In this document: positions 23,396 to 34,079 of the stretch, piece by piece
How positions within the stretch are numbered: position 1 is the first letter of the stretch
How the letters are laid out: every line of letters begins with the position of its first letter
Assembly (NCBI GenBank): GCA_014155875.1
Contig: JACEFZ010027770.1
Coordinates: 135,001 to 199,000, forward strand
DNA: 64,000 nucleotides
Reading direction: 5' to 3'
Origin: Cepaea nemoralis
Lineage: Eukaryota > Mollusca > Gastropoda > Stylommatophora > Helicidae
Translations under genes and position numbers: made by a program
The notes under the pieces: generated by a model
The model's input: only the letters and a program-made list of their open reading frames with translations
Told to the model about the DNA's origin: nothing
The model's database searches: none

Positions 23396-23802
23396 TGGAT
23401 ACGGGGGTTGAGTGGTCTCGAGGTATGGTGTCCGCCTCGAGTGCTGGAGGTCCCGGGTTCAGGCCCCGGTGAGGACCGGGATTTATTTAAACAATCCACC
23501 TGGACTTCCAGTAATAAAATTTCCCCTGGTCTCTGGGTAGTGAGATCGGACGCCCGTGTATATTGTTGCGCACGTAAAATATCCCTTGGCAGTTGTAAAT
23601 CGAAAAAGAGTAGCCTAACGGCGCTGCCCGGGCAAAATTTCGAGTTAAAAATCTACCCAAAGTATTTCAGGATCCTCGCCGATGCAACGGAGTTTGTGCA
23701 TTGAGCTGAGTTTCTCCAGACTCAGGTTTGAGTTAGGAGGAAAACGGAGCACTTATGGGTTAAACCGTGTGCCGTGATGTTGATCCAACGACTAGACTAA
23801 AC
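23396..23802 (+). repeat. SINE-C copy, full length
   Basis: About 400 bp, tRNA-derived. The head has GTTGAGTGGTCTCGAGG (A box), TGTCCGCCTCGAGTGCTGGA and the B box GGGTTCAGGCCCC. The body includes TCCCCTGGTCTCTGGGTAGT, GCCTAACGGCGCTGCCCGGG and TACCCAAAGTATTTCAGGAT. The tail is GACTAGACTAAACTAAACT. Two other near-complete copies are at 48.1 and 57.1 kb. Confidence 0.9.
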
Positions 23803-24029
23803 TAAACTGAAGGATGGATACAGGTGACAACAGGGTGGAGGAGGCGCTCTTCAGTATGCGTTAGGTTGAATAGAGGTTACAGGAGAGAAGTCAGTGGGCA
23901 TTTACGACACAGTCAGCGGGCTAACCATTCAAGAAGCCAGTGGTACCCACTCTATGATCCCGTTGTGCGTCATTCGCAACTGCGAGCACTAACAAGAAAA
24001 GTCACCTGAACAAGTCAAGAAACCTGATA

Positions 24030-25441
24030 CAGGGAAAATGACACGTGGCAAGAACACCAAAAGACACCACGGTATCCAAGATGTGCAGCGTGGGAGCCGA
24101 CAAAGCCGTAAAGAAGACGGGCGGAGAGAACTTTCATGTGAGTTGCAACAAAGAACCTGAAATTACAGTTACTACTGAAGCCACCACGAGGAAGATCGAC
24201 GACAACCCACCACAGACAAGAGCCAACACAGCTGAGAAGGAGGAGAAAGACACCAGAGTCGGAAATACCGACTCAAAAACAAGCGTATTCAATTGGACCT
24301 ATCAGACGAACAAATCACGAAGTAGCTACAAGAAGAGAATTTCAACATCCGAATCTTGAAGACGGAGCGGATCCTGACGTACTCAAAGATCCCTACCATG
24401 CTGGCGGTGGTGACGACTGAGGGCAGCGAAATACCACGCCAGGTATCGATAGACAAGAAAATACAACAACCTGAAGGATTCATACCAAGAATCACTCAGT
24501 GTTCCAGATGCCAGAGGGCCGGTCACAGCAGAGCAACGTGTCGCAGTAAGACGGAAATCTGCCAGTACTGCGCCGATCTCCACGCCTTCAAGGAGTTTCC
24601 GCTGGCCAAGATGGACACGGACTTCCGAGCACCCAACAACAAGAGAAAGTGCGCCAAATGCCTGGGCAAGCATGGAGCAAGATACTTGGGCTGCCCGTAC
24701 CTCCAAAAACACCGAGACGTTCTAAAGATCGCCCTTACCACAAAGACACCGTACAAGGAAGCAAGACGGAGGTGCGAGACAGCCACGGGTATATCACAAG
24801 CTGAAAGAGATCAACTGCAAAACCAGATAGACGAGTTGAAGAAGCAAGTCAAGGCACTGCTGACGCCGACTCCGACCAGCGACAATGAGAAACTGCTGGC
24901 TGAAATAAAGGAGATCCACCAAAACATCAAACAAGAAGTGGAACATATGGCACTGATAAAGAAGGAGAACGAAGAAATCCTACAAACCATTAAGTCAGAG
25001 CCAGAACTGCAAAAAGCTGAAATGGAACTTTTCCAAAACAAACCAACAGAAGCCATACAAGAACTCACAGAGAAACCGCAAGATGAAAACCAAGAGACCG
25101 AGCCTGAACCGCAAGTTAAGGCCAGCAGCCCAACCACGACGCCCGAGACATCCAAGGTGAAACCAATATCTCGCCAGACATCCGAAGAAAGGCGAGATGA
25201 GCACCTTGCTGACGACACGGAGAGGCGCCGGGGACCTACCTTGGAGGAGTTGCTAGAATCGGCAAGGGAGAAAGCAATTGAAGTGGAACTCGCGAACAAG
25301 GAATTCAGAATCCGCTGGGAAGAAAAAGAAAAGAAGAAGCCGAAGAAACTCAGAGGGCAACCGATACAATACCCAGATAGAATCTATGACCATGAGACCG
25401 GATTCAGGTACTATATAGATGACGGAGAGATCATCCCATAG
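24030..25441 (+). pseudogene. Non-LTR retrotransposon ORF1 (Gag-like, CCHC)
   Basis: A Gag-like ORF1 of the Jockey/I type. An N-terminal charged segment starts near 24045 in one frame. From about 24280 the RRM-like part reads LDLSDEQITK in the frame of the main body, is cut by a TAG at 24325-24327, and then continues LQEENFNIRIL. The main frame (24356-25441) has the zinc-knuckle block: CSRCQRAGHSRATC, a degenerate second knuckle CQYCADLHAFKEF where the last Cys is Phe, and CAKCLGKHGARYLGCP. A long coiled-coil region rich in E, K and Q follows (residues about 140-300), then a tail with YDHETGFRYYIDDG. Such proteins bind the element RNA. No endonuclease or RT follows. Confidence 0.8.
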
Positions 25442-25580
25442 CTATCCACGGAGGAAGACTGTGAAAGGAAACATAAACTCTTTATCGAAAATGAAAACAG
25501 GCGCAAGAAGGAAGAAAATGACAATATCGAAAAGCTTGTTCGAACAATACACAAAAAAGGAAGCAAAAAGACCAAATAAA
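25442..25580 (+). pseudogene. Possible continuation of ORF1 beyond its stop
   Basis: The same frame after the TAG at 25439-25441 stays open for 45 codons with a charged, coiled-coil-like composition (for example RRKKEENDNIEKLV). This suggests that the stop may be a mutation. An alternative overlapping frame (25419-25730) is basic and ends in a proline run. I cannot decide between them. Confidence 0.4.
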
Positions 25581-25895
25581 AAGTCCTTAAAGGGACTGCA
25601 CCCAGCCAAGCCAGACGAGCCAGGAGCCTGCACCAACAAAGAAAACTACAAGAGGAGGCGAGCACAAAGGATAGCCGCCGACCAATCCCCCCCTCCTCCC
25701 CCAGCTGACGTCACAGACACAAACGCTTAAGCAACCAGACTGAAGAAGGACTCACTCGTAAGAGCGCACAAGACAAGAATCATGGTGAATAAACCCACAA
25801 AAACCACGGCCTCGATAATAATCACCGCTGAGGAAGCAGGTTAGACGAGACCGAATTTGGAATTTAATGTTTTTCGAAAATTTGAATTGGAATTG
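25581..25895 (+). other. 3' region of the ORF1 element
   Basis: No polymerase. The sequence ends near TTTGAATTGGAATTGGAACT, which could be a short repeat tail of the element. Confidence 0.4.
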
Positions 25896-25967
25896 GAACT
25901 CTTATGATCCATAGCTGGGTGAAGATGGAGGTGATGACAGTAACATGGGCTTTCAAATGATTGGAAT

Positions 25968-26229
25968 ACAGGTCCGCATGGCCGAATGGACAAGAACGGT
26001 GTTCTTAAATATCCGGTGTGCTGACACCGCGGTTAGCGGGTCATCCCCTCCATCAGCCAGTTCGACTAAAATGTTGACCTAACGTTTTTGACTTGGGGAC
26101 GTTAATTACAAGTACCTCTGAAGTCGGAGTGGGTTCTCCTGATGGCAAGGGACACTGTTTATAGAGAAAAGCTAACTCACACGCAAAATTCAGCCCATCA
26201 ACACTATACAAATAGTGTGTATGGACTAC
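25968..26229 (+). repeat. SINE-D copy, interrupted by a solo LTR
   Basis: The tRNA-like head has GCATGGCCGAATGGACAAG (A box) and GCGGGTCATCCCC (weak B box). The body has ACTAAAATGTTGACCT and CTCTGAAGTCGGAGTGGGTT. The 3' end resumes at 26766 after the LTR (GCTGGAGTTCAAAGCGAACG). A second copy lies at 40.76 kb, where GTTCATCGCC improves the B box. Confidence 0.7.
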
Positions 26230-26760
26230 TGTCAGCGTCTTGGTTCACAATCATGCAGGCTCGTAGTAACCAACAGATGTGATAACAAACACGGTCACAG
26301 AATGACTGTACGTGACACACGGCGAATACAATTATAACCACTTTATTCGCACTTCTCACTCACCGCAAACATTACAGGCATCCTTCAACCACAACGGTGA
26401 TACCATTACACAATAAATATATACATTCAATGCATCAGTTCATAACTTAAACACTACGTCCCAGGCGCACAGTCTTCTATACTCAAACAGGCGTTCTCTC
26501 TAATAGCGTCCACTCACACAAGCAATACGAGCACACATCTCCCATGTCTGTCCTATACCACAGTCCGAAGCCGTCTGCCCTCTAACTGCAGTGAGTCCTC
26601 GTTGGTCGTGTTTCCTTACTGCATGGACTCCGTGCGCCACGCGTGCCACAACTGACCGTTCTCGTCACTGCGTAGTTAATGCCGCTCACAGGCGTACCTG
26701 GCCGTAATTGCCAGGCGTCGATGATGAAGACACGGCAGATCTGGTGGGGAGATTCTGACA
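26230..26760 (-). mobile_element. Solo LTR with 5-bp target duplication
   Basis: 531 bp bounded by TGTCAG and CTGACA and flanked by ACTAC on both sides (26225-26229 and 26761-26765). On the minus strand it starts TGTCAGAATCT, close to the TGTCAGAGTCT of the LTR element at 3.27 kb, and it has an AATAAA in a matching position towards its 3' end (about 26344 region). I infer a related family and recombination between two LTRs as its origin. Confidence 0.8.
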
Positions 26761-26765
26761 ACTAC

Positions 26766-26805
26766 GCTGGAGTTCAAAGCGAACGAGCGAGAAAAAATAT
26801 GGATA
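26766..26805 (+). repeat. SINE-D 3' end after the solo LTR
   Basis: GCTGGAGTTCAAAGCGAACG followed by an A-rich end matches the tail of the SINE-D copy near 41.0 kb. Confidence 0.6.
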
Positions 26806-26889
26806 GAATGACAGAACTATACCCACCTTTGTGTACTATGCGATTCAATGAGCATGATACGAAAGATCGAGGATGGCTTTGTGCGAAGA

Positions 26890-27187
26890 TAGTGGGTTGA
26901 ATCACTGCATGTTCGGAACGATGGCGGCCGGCTGTTGCTGAATGGACTGGTTTGGCTTTTCGGTTATGTCATTGTCATTTACTGCCAATATAGTACCTTG
27001 CGGTGTATGGCAGAGGGGTCTTTGAGCCTGAGGAATAAAGGCCGCCTGGCTAGTGCAGTCGCCGCGAACTGTGCAGGTTAGGATTTTCTTTTTGCCCCCT
27101 ACAGAAAAAAATCCCACACCTTACCGAGAGATCGAACCCGGGTCTCCCGAAGGAGAGTCCGGCGTTCTAGCCACTCGGTTAGCCGCT
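26890..27187 (-). repeat. SINE-F copy, minus strand
   Basis: The right end read on the minus strand is a good tRNA-like head: GCGGCTAACCGAGTGGCTAG, then CTCCTTCGGGAGACC and the B box CGGGTTCGATCTC. The body ends with GCCGCCATCGTTCCGAACAT, which recurs at 32.2 kb. Confidence 0.7.
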
Positions 27188-27335
27188 TTCAAAAGTGCAT
27201 TTTTCAGGAGACTCTTGGGAGACGTCGCTGGAGCTACGGAGTTCGTGCTTTGTGCGGCGCTTTCGGCTGTTCGTCCTGCGGAAGGAGATCGAGTCATATG
27301 GGATAAAACTCGCGTCAATGAAGTCTTTCCAGTGA
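27188..27335 (+). repeat. SINE-B, truncated at the 5' end
   Basis: Starts within the body (GACGTCGCTGGAGCTACGGA) and ends CATATGGGATAAAACTCGCG. It abuts SINE-F head to body. Confidence 0.7.
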
Positions 27336-27580
27336 CTGCCAATTCCATCGACGATGAACTGTATTTTTCGTGGAGGACTTTTGTGTTGGCATTCTGGCGA
27401 CGGCCTTATGCACAATGTACCTGTGCCGGCTGTTGGCTTGCGGAGACTCCTGTCTTTTTCACTTTTCACATTGAAAAGTGAGGAGCATTTTGTGTGATAT
27501 TCACAGGCACATGAACGGATAATAATGGGGACCACCGGTTGCCGTGAAGGAGGAACAGCAACTAACTAACTAACTGCGGA
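27336..27580. other. Unassigned, ends in CTAA repeats
   Basis: The segment ends with GCAACTAACTAACTAACT near 27558, a tail like that of SINE-A, but the body is not recognised. Confidence 0.35.
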
Positions 27581-27584
27581 GGAG

Positions 27585-27910
27585 TGTTGTAAGCAGAGTC
27601 ACCTTCATCTTCGTCCCGGGACATGCAGGAGTTGAGGGAAATGAACGAGTTGATAAACTTGCTGGCTCTGCATCCCCTGCAGATGGCCTGTCCATGGATT
27701 CGTGTCAATGTTATTTATGCTCTTAGAGCTTACAGGATTGCTGTCTGGACAGAGTTATGGGCCCGGCTGATATACTGAATATCCTCAGAGAGGTGGGGCG
27801 ATTAAGCAATGACTGTAAATCAGCAATTTTGACCAGACCACAAGAACATCAAGTTAATATGGGTAAAGCCAGACAACAGAGCTATCAGGAAAGAGGGACA
27901 TAGAACAATA
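27585..27910 (+). pseudogene. LINE RNase H C-terminal remnant
   Basis: Translation gives VTFIFVPGHAGVEGNERVDK followed by LAGSAS, the last RNase H motif of I/Jockey-type LINE ORF2 proteins. It decays downstream with stops. The RT part is not present. Confidence 0.75.
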
Positions 27911-28056
27911 GTAAATTAACACAGAATTGGTGTCGTCCCCAGCTAAACGCAGGGAGGATGTTTGGTTGAGGAGGGGGTGGTGAGGATGTGATCTGAGCAC
28001 GTGAGGCGGTCAACGATTCGATTCGCTGCAAGACCCATATTTGTATAGACCAACCG

Positions 28057-28256
28057 GCACTCGTGGCTTTTGGGATCTGTCCACGTCACCCGCCTTTACT
28101 TCCCAATACATTTCCTGGTACCCAGTTTAGGCTCGGTCGACCTGGGAGCCCAAATAATTTTAAGAAACTCGAACCCACCCAGGTGCGGATCGAACCCCTG
28201 ACTATCAGTACGACAGGTGAGTGTCCAACCACTACACCACCACGGCTCCGCTTCTG
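28057..28256 (-). repeat. SINE-E copy, minus strand
   Basis: Read on the minus strand: tRNA-like head CCGTGGTGGTGTAGTGGTTG, ACTCACCTGTCG and B box GGGGTTCGATCCG, then a body with GACCGAGCCTAAACTGGGTA and CAGGAAATGTATTGGGAAGT. It is the best copy of the family here. Confidence 0.8.
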
Positions 28257-28349
28257 TCTGACGGGATATTATTTTTTTTGTTTTAATTTAGGATTGATGT
28301 CAGTTTTCATTACTGATTTAAAAAAAACAAATACGGATACAATCATATA

Positions 28350-28520
<171 letters not shown>

Positions 28521-28744
28521 CACACGGGTGTGAATGAATGTGTGTGAGACTTTAATATGCTATGAGTATGTTCATTGCTAGACACATCCCATGTTATAGG
28601 ACTCTGTGAATGAAGGACTAGGTGACTAGTCTTTCTTTCAGGTAGCGGACGTTGCCCGCTGGCACCGCCACTCAACCGACCGCTTTCGTGCCACTGTTAG
28701 CCTAACGTCCTACTAGATACACACCCACGCCAGCTAGAATTGTC

Positions 28745-28871
28745 TTCTTTTTTTTGCATAATCTATTTACAGGACATGGCTGTCAACACCAGCATTTTAT
28801 TGCAGTTGTTGATGTCTTGGCAAGTTTTACGTTCAGCAGTTTGCCATTGATTTCTGAACGACCGGCTCCCA
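28745..28871 (-). repeat. SINE-A 3' half, left of a LINE insertion
   Basis: Contains TTTACAGGACATGGCTGTCA and CAGTTTGCCATTGATTTCTG. It stops at GCTCCCA (28865-28871) where LINE-A begins. The other half starts at 29247. Confidence 0.85.
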
Positions 28872-29248
28872 ACCATCCATCCATCCATCCATCCATCCAT
28901 CCATCCATCCATCCATCCATCCATCCATCATGTGCCATGCCGGTAAGCGAGGGCGGTCATTTTTCTGCCATCTCACTCGATCACCAGAGTCGTGGATCAG
29001 CTCCAGTGTTTCTGTCTCGACCATGCCACTAGACCAAGCCATCCAGGTACTTGCTTCTAGGTCTTCCCCTTGGTCTGTTCCCCTCGATCTTACCAGTTGT
29101 CACCAAGTTCTCCAAATTATTTGTTCTCATAACATGCCCAAAAAATTGTGACTGTCTACGTCTAATGTCTCTAATCAGTTTACGATCTTCATTTGTTTCT
29201 TGAAGGACTTGTTCAATGGTCTTTCTGGCTCTCCATGGTATTCTTTGC
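28872..29248 (-). repeat. LINE-A 3' end nested in SINE-A
   Basis: From an ATCC-type tail (28872-28928) through CATGTGCCATGCCGGTAAGC to CTGGCTCTCCATGGTATTCT. The minus strand encodes the RT tail with [20 protein letters not shown] and [13 protein letters not shown]. The direct repeat GCTCCCA at 28865-28871 and 29247-29253 is the likely target duplication. Confidence 0.88.
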
Positions 29249-29370
29249 TCCCATACCAACACGTTAAAACACCAGCGTGACACGGTCTGCTGCCAATACG
29301 ATCGCCGCTGTGTATCCAACGCTTGGTAAGCGGCTCATGAATCGCGTTCTCAAGCCTTTAGGCCACGGAG
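29249..29370 (-). repeat. SINE-A head half, right of the LINE insertion
   Basis: Begins CCCATACCAACACGTTAAAA and continues with the head (ACGGTCTGCTGCCAATACGA, TATCCAACGCTTGG). Confidence 0.8.
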
Positions 29371-30080
29371 GACCGTCTTAGAATAGTTTAGTACCCATTA
29401 ATATGAGAATAGGTCGACCCCAGAGCCCTTCTGATAGAAAAGAAATAATCTTGCCTTTGCTGGGAATTGAGCCGACGTCGCTGTCTTGATAGGTAATCGT
29501 CAATTACTAGTTCGCCCCGGACCAGCCTCTAACACACGAATATTGAAAATATCTGAAAATCCTCGAGTTTCCAGCCACGCCAACCATCCTACGAAGCCGC
29601 ACTGGTGAAACGCGCTACACGAGCCTAAAATGACAAATAGAAAGAAGCCCAGAGAATAAAAAAAGGACATCCCCACAATCGAACGTGCCATCTGTGAGAG
29701 ACCCATGAGTAAATAGGCTGCCTGATGCCGGGACATTGCGAGGGAAGAAAACACAATTCCGTATTAATAATAGATCTGAAAGTCGCGGCTCCATGCCCGG
29801 CTTGGTGGTACAACTTGTCTGTTAGTCAGTTCTGTCTTCCTGGGATGGCATCCATGGCACTTATTAACTTAGACTCTGGGAGTGTGGACGTGGTAGGTCT
29901 GTTGTATCCTTTTGTTTCGTTGTATTTTGTTTTGGGTTTGGCTTTTTTGTTTAGTTTTGTTATTGGCAGAGACCAGAAAATTCGATTTCCTGAAAGTGAA
30001 GGACTGCGAATTACGATTGGATTCTCTACTTGAGGCATTGAGTTTTTCACGGGCAGGCTGCCGCATCTTTTGTGCGTATG
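29371..30080. other. Unassigned sequence
   Basis: A possible tRNA-like SINE head on the minus strand near 29455-29500 (GGAATTGAGCCGACG). No gene seen. Confidence 0.35.
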
Positions 30081-30087
30081 CGTGTAG

Positions 30088-30160
30088 CATATATATATAT
30101 ATATATATATATAGTGCGTGTGTGTGTCTGCATGTATGTATGTGTGTGTGTCAGTATATA
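30088..30160. repeat. TA and TG microsatellite
   Basis: (AT)n from 30088, then GTGTGTGT and TATG repeats. Confidence 0.85.
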
Positions 30161-30254
30161 TGTACGTTTATTTGTGTTTATTTGTGTCAGTTTATGTGTT
30201 AGGTCCTTAAGGATATTATACCTAGACAACCATAATTATATTCTTGTTAATTTT

Positions 30255-30466
30255 GGTTACGTTATAACGATGAATAAACAAGAAAACTTAGTGACAATCG
30301 GTAAAATTGAGGGAGGCAGACCAAAGGGAAGATAGAGAGAAAGAAGCCTAGTGGGCTTGGCCATATGGCGTAACTGGGTCAAGTTCCAAGACCTGGTCCA
30401 CAACGCTGTGAGACGGCAAACCATGACAGCCAACACTTGTCGCCAAGGCACATGATGATGATGATG
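30255..30466 (+). repeat. Divergent LINE-A 3' end
   Basis: A frame with NKQENLVTIGKIEGGRPKGR matches the RT tail of LINE-A. The end CGCCAAGGCACATGATGATG is the family terminus. Confidence 0.75.
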
Positions 30467-30479
30467 TATAAACAAATGA

Positions 30480-31250
30480 ACCTAGCCAGTATACTGCCGC
30501 GAGTCTTCTCTGAACATATTTCATGAGAGATATTACAGTTGCGATGTGAAATATTAGGTCTGTATACATCCTACGCCACGGCATAACGAGATGAGATGCA
30601 CAGTTCCCTTCCTCGCCGCCTCTCCATACCAGAAAATTCCCATGACACTATGACTTAGGCCAGCATAAGCTTGCTATAAATCTATAATCTTACTGCCATC
30701 CCTCCCCCTTCCCCACTCTCTCAACTCGGAATTCGATGATAGATCTCCTAGTGGCGGTAGGGACAATTTTGAGAACCCCTGCTGTAGATGAAATCCGAGC
30801 ATATTTAACCCAGGCATCATGTCCTCGGACAAACTCAGGCCCGTCTGGCTGTCCACTCGAAATGACAGATAAATTCTAATCTCGCTAAATGAAAGCCCGG
30901 TTCTATTTACGCCGAGTCCCCATATCACCTTTGTATCTGGAGCCAGTCGCTGGTGGTTTATAAGTCATGGTCTGTTCCTTATCTAAACTACCTCCACCGT
31001 AATAGGTGTCAATCTATAATAGCGTGAATTGGCGTAGGTGTAATACGCCTGCCCCTGATTCGTGCGGGATAGTTTACGAATCAACGCATATGTTTACAAA
31101 ACTAAAGAATCCGTGTTTTGCATACGTCCACGACCGTGTATACAAACTTATAGATGGGGAACGAGGCATAATGGGAGAGTGCGAAATATATCACTCCTGA
31201 GTCACATGTGGGAAATGTATCCACATCTATTGGAACAAAGAGCTACAGTC
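30480..31250. other. No recognisable feature
   Basis: Short frames only. No shared repeat noticed. Confidence 0.4.
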
Positions 31251-31254
31251 ATAA

Positions 31255-31645
31255 TCGAACAATAGTTTAGCAAAGTACAATTTGGTTTAAGGAAAGGTGA
31301 AATTTGCACTATTATCACTAAGAGAAATATTTTTTTTTTTTTTAAAACATTGATTACAGTGATCGGCAGAATATCATGTTTATAGATCAGGAAATGGATT
31401 TCGACAGAGCAGATATATATAAATTATGGACCATCCTTGAAGACAACAGGATACAAGGACAATAACTAGAAAACATCATTGCCAGGTACCACTAGAACCA
31501 AAGTGCAGTAAGAACACAAGAAGGTGTATCAGTCTGTTCACAGCCAATACAGGAGAACAATAGCGATGTAAGCTCTCGCACTGATATTTAACATCTACAT
31601 AGAGAGACTACCCAAAGAAGCAAGCCTGGATGAGATGCTTAAGCA
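31255..31645 (+). pseudogene. LINE reverse-transcriptase fragment
   Basis: The translation FGLRKGE....NIMFIDQEMDFDRA recalls the RT block with an FGFRKGRST..D motif and the first catalytic region LDLEKAFDR. About 190 bases on, another frame gives LALIFNIYIERLPKEA, as in LSPLLFNIYI. Stops, frameshifts and a T-run at 31331 break it. The family is not the one with LINE-A tails, as far as I can see. Confidence 0.65.
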
Positions 31646-32036
31646 GAGCTGCCAACATAACATTTATATACAATCCTGAAATGGAGAGAGTAATGTCCAT
31701 CATGGTCAGGTGGTCTGGATGCTCTGATTCTCACTTGGCACAACAACTGCTTATTATAATCTCTTGGCCTCATCACAGGCTATGTCTACAACTGGCTGAG
31801 GCTGTTTGGCTCCCAGCTTTCCTTTGCAAAACTGTCGTATAACAATGTAATTAAACCAGGTCAAAGAAGATGGTGTCAATTCGGGAGCCACTAATCCGTG
31901 TCTATGACAAACGAAGACGAACAGACTGTCGGTGATTCAGCTTACTACGTAAGCTTTAAAGTGCACTGAAAATATGGTGCAAGACTCATATCTGAATTTA
32001 ATAATGGACCCTTTGTGAATGATTTGGTAATTATCA
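31646..32036. other. No recognisable feature
   Basis: May be a decayed continuation of the LINE RT fragment. No motif seen. Confidence 0.35.
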
Positions 32037-32039
32037 AGT

Positions 32040-32120
32040 GACCTCTTTTATTACCTCAGCTATTTCCTGGTACTAATCTTAGCTGGGGGAGCCCAGGTCA
32101 TGCTTAAAAATCCGAATCAG
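32040..32120 (-). repeat. SINE-E body fragment
   Basis: TATTTCCTGGTACTAATCTT and GGGGGAGCCCAGGTCATG match the SINE-E body. Confidence 0.5.
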
Positions 32121-32154
32121 CCTGACGACCCCCAGGAGTCTTCGAGGAAAATGC

Positions 32155-32235
32155 AGTCGTGAACCGAAAAGGCAAAACAGTCAATTCCAAGCGACAGGCC
32201 GACCGCCATCGTTCCGAACATGCAGTTCACTCTAC
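32155..32235 (+). repeat. SINE-F tail fragment
   Basis: ACCGAAAAGGCAAAACAGTC and GACCGCCATCGTTCCGAACA match the SINE-F 3' part at 26.9 kb in opposite orientation. Confidence 0.6.
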
Positions 32236-32535
32236 ACCAACCTCGGACAGATGTAAAAACGTCCCAAACGAAATTCACTGCTCACAGTGTCGCGCCGCGC
32301 ACTTAACTCAGTAGCAGGGCGACGGAACCATGCACTACCAGTCCAACATGAAGAAAATGCGATTGCATAGCCAGAAGCATCAACACTCCAGAGGTTTAAC
32401 TGCTCAAATACCTGTCCACCATGTTGGGGACAGGAAGATCATTAATCTCCAAGAACTACCGTAACACTCTATACTGAAAATTAATCTCCAATAACTACTG
32501 TAACAGCTTATAATAACAATGTATGTTCAAGAAAT
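32236..32535. other. No recognisable feature
   Basis: Short recurring phrases (ATTAATCTCCAAGAACTACC, TGTAACACCCTAT) suggest a decayed minisatellite that continues after the LINE at 33.33-33.40 kb. Confidence 0.4.
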
Positions 32536-32539
32536 ACTG

Positions 32540-33330
32540 TAACACCCTATCCATCCATCATGTGCCATGCCGGTAAGCGTGGGCGGTCATGTTCTGCCAT
32601 CTCACTCGATCACCAGAGTCGTGGATCAGCTCCGTGTTTCTGTCTCGACCATGCCACAAGGCCAAGCCATCCAGGTACTTGCTTCTAGGTCTTCCCCTTG
32701 GTCTGTTCCCCTCGATCTTACCAGTTGTCACCAAATTCTCCAATCCATTTCTTCTCATAACATGCCCAAAAAATGTTGACTGTCTACGTCTAATTTCTCT
32801 AATCAATTTACGATCATCATTTGTTTCTTGAAGGACTTGTTCATTGGTCTTTCTGGCTGTCCATGGTATTCTTTGCATTTTCCTCAGAAACCACATCTCT
32901 ACAGCCATCAGATGTTTTTCAGCCTGTCTGCTCATTGTCCACGCTTCACATCCATATAAAAGTACAGGTTCAATGTAGCATCTCAACACTCTTTTTGTCG
33001 TTTCAATTGACATCTTTTTATTGTTCAATATGTTTTTCATCTTGCTAAAGGCTACTTTTGCCATGGCGATTCTTGTTCTAATCTCTTCAAGGCATCTCCC
33101 ATCAGATGTTATTACTGTTCCGAGATGATTGTACCTATTCAGTTGTTGAAGAATATTCCCATTTACTTGTATATTACATTGTGGTATTTCGTCCTTCCTA
33201 GTGACGACCATAGTCTGTGTCTTTTTACAATTTAATTCTAACCCCAGTTGTTCACTGTGTGTAAGAATTGCATCTACTAAATTTTGCAGGTCCTGTTCAT
33301 TGTCTGCAATCAAGACTGCAATCAACACCC
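32540..33330 (-). pseudogene. LINE-A ORF2 C-terminal part (reverse transcriptase)
   Basis: The best LINE-A copy: 256 codons open on the minus strand, 5'-truncated within the RT. It starts just after the catalytic YxDD (the first codons read LIADNEQDLQNLVDA). Next come LELNCKKTQTMVV, the thumb YNHLGTVITSDGRCLEEI, and LLYGCEAWTM. The tail motifs RIPWTARKTNEQVLQETND, RRRQSTFFGHVMRRNGLENL and [14 protein letters not shown] follow, ending WQNMTAHAYRHGT. This architecture fits RTE/CR1-type LINEs; I do not assign the clade. The DNA ends with an ATGATGGATGG-type tail at the left. A decayed minisatellite flanks it on both sides, so it inserted there. Confidence 0.9.
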
Positions 33331-33810
33331 TATACTAACTATTAATCTCTAAGACCACCATAACGCTCTATACATACAATAATCTCCACAAATTGCAACT
33401 ATAGCTACCTAAGCGCAAACTATTCGTATCTCTAGAGAAGAAACCTCTATAGTACCGCTTCAATAATGACATTTCGTTATCCGTCTCTAAGTCACATTAA
33501 CAATCTCACGCGACATTTCCGGTCCGTACTCACATTAGGTTCACTAGTCGCCGACAGATGCTACAACTACAACAGCAGTTAACGAGCGCTGGATCGAGTC
33601 TCCGAGATTCCGATGAGAGATTTCGTGGAATCTGTGCAATGTGATACCATACTCCATTCAATTTAATTACTTGGTTGTCTCCTGGTTCTTTGCCCGTGTT
33701 CTGCTGGTGAGTGTTTGTATGCGTGTGCATGTGTGTGTTTGTATGCGTGCGTGTGTATGTGCGTTTTTGTGTAAGATTTTTCTTATCGTGCAGTGCTTGT
33801 AACTGATCGT
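33331..33810. other. Unassigned sequence
   Basis: ATTAATCTCTAAGACCACC-type phrases continue from the left side of the LINE. A TG-rich patch lies at 33715-33770. A segment near 33540-33620 (GATGCTACAACTACAAC..GGTCGAGTCTCCGAGATTC type) recurs at 35.94-36.02 kb. Confidence 0.4.
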
Positions 33811-33816
33811 GTATTG

Positions 33817-33817
<1 letters not shown>

Positions 33818-33873
<56 letters not shown>

Positions 33874-33920
33874 TAGTTAATTTTTGGTGTATTTGAATTT
33901 CCCCTGATTAAACGTATAAA

Positions 33921-33960
<40 letters not shown>

Positions 33961-33971
33961 CTTTCTCTCTC

Positions 33972-34053
<82 letters not shown>

Positions 34054-34060
34054 CGTGTGT
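33818..34060. repeat. GT and CT microsatellites
   Basis: (GT)n at 33818-33873, (CT)n at 33922-34005 and (GT)n at 34006-34060. Confidence 0.95.
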
Positions 34061-34079
34061 AGAATATGGTACCATACCA

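Noticed and set aside
24811..25299. 162-codon minus-strand frame with serine- and cysteine-rich translation
   Set aside because: Shadow of the ORF1 coiled-coil region on the opposite strand.
27092..27187. A genuine tRNA gene on the minus strand
   Set aside because: A and B boxes are good, but the 3' acceptor side does not pair with the 5' end, and the sequence runs on into a SINE body that recurs at 32.2 kb.
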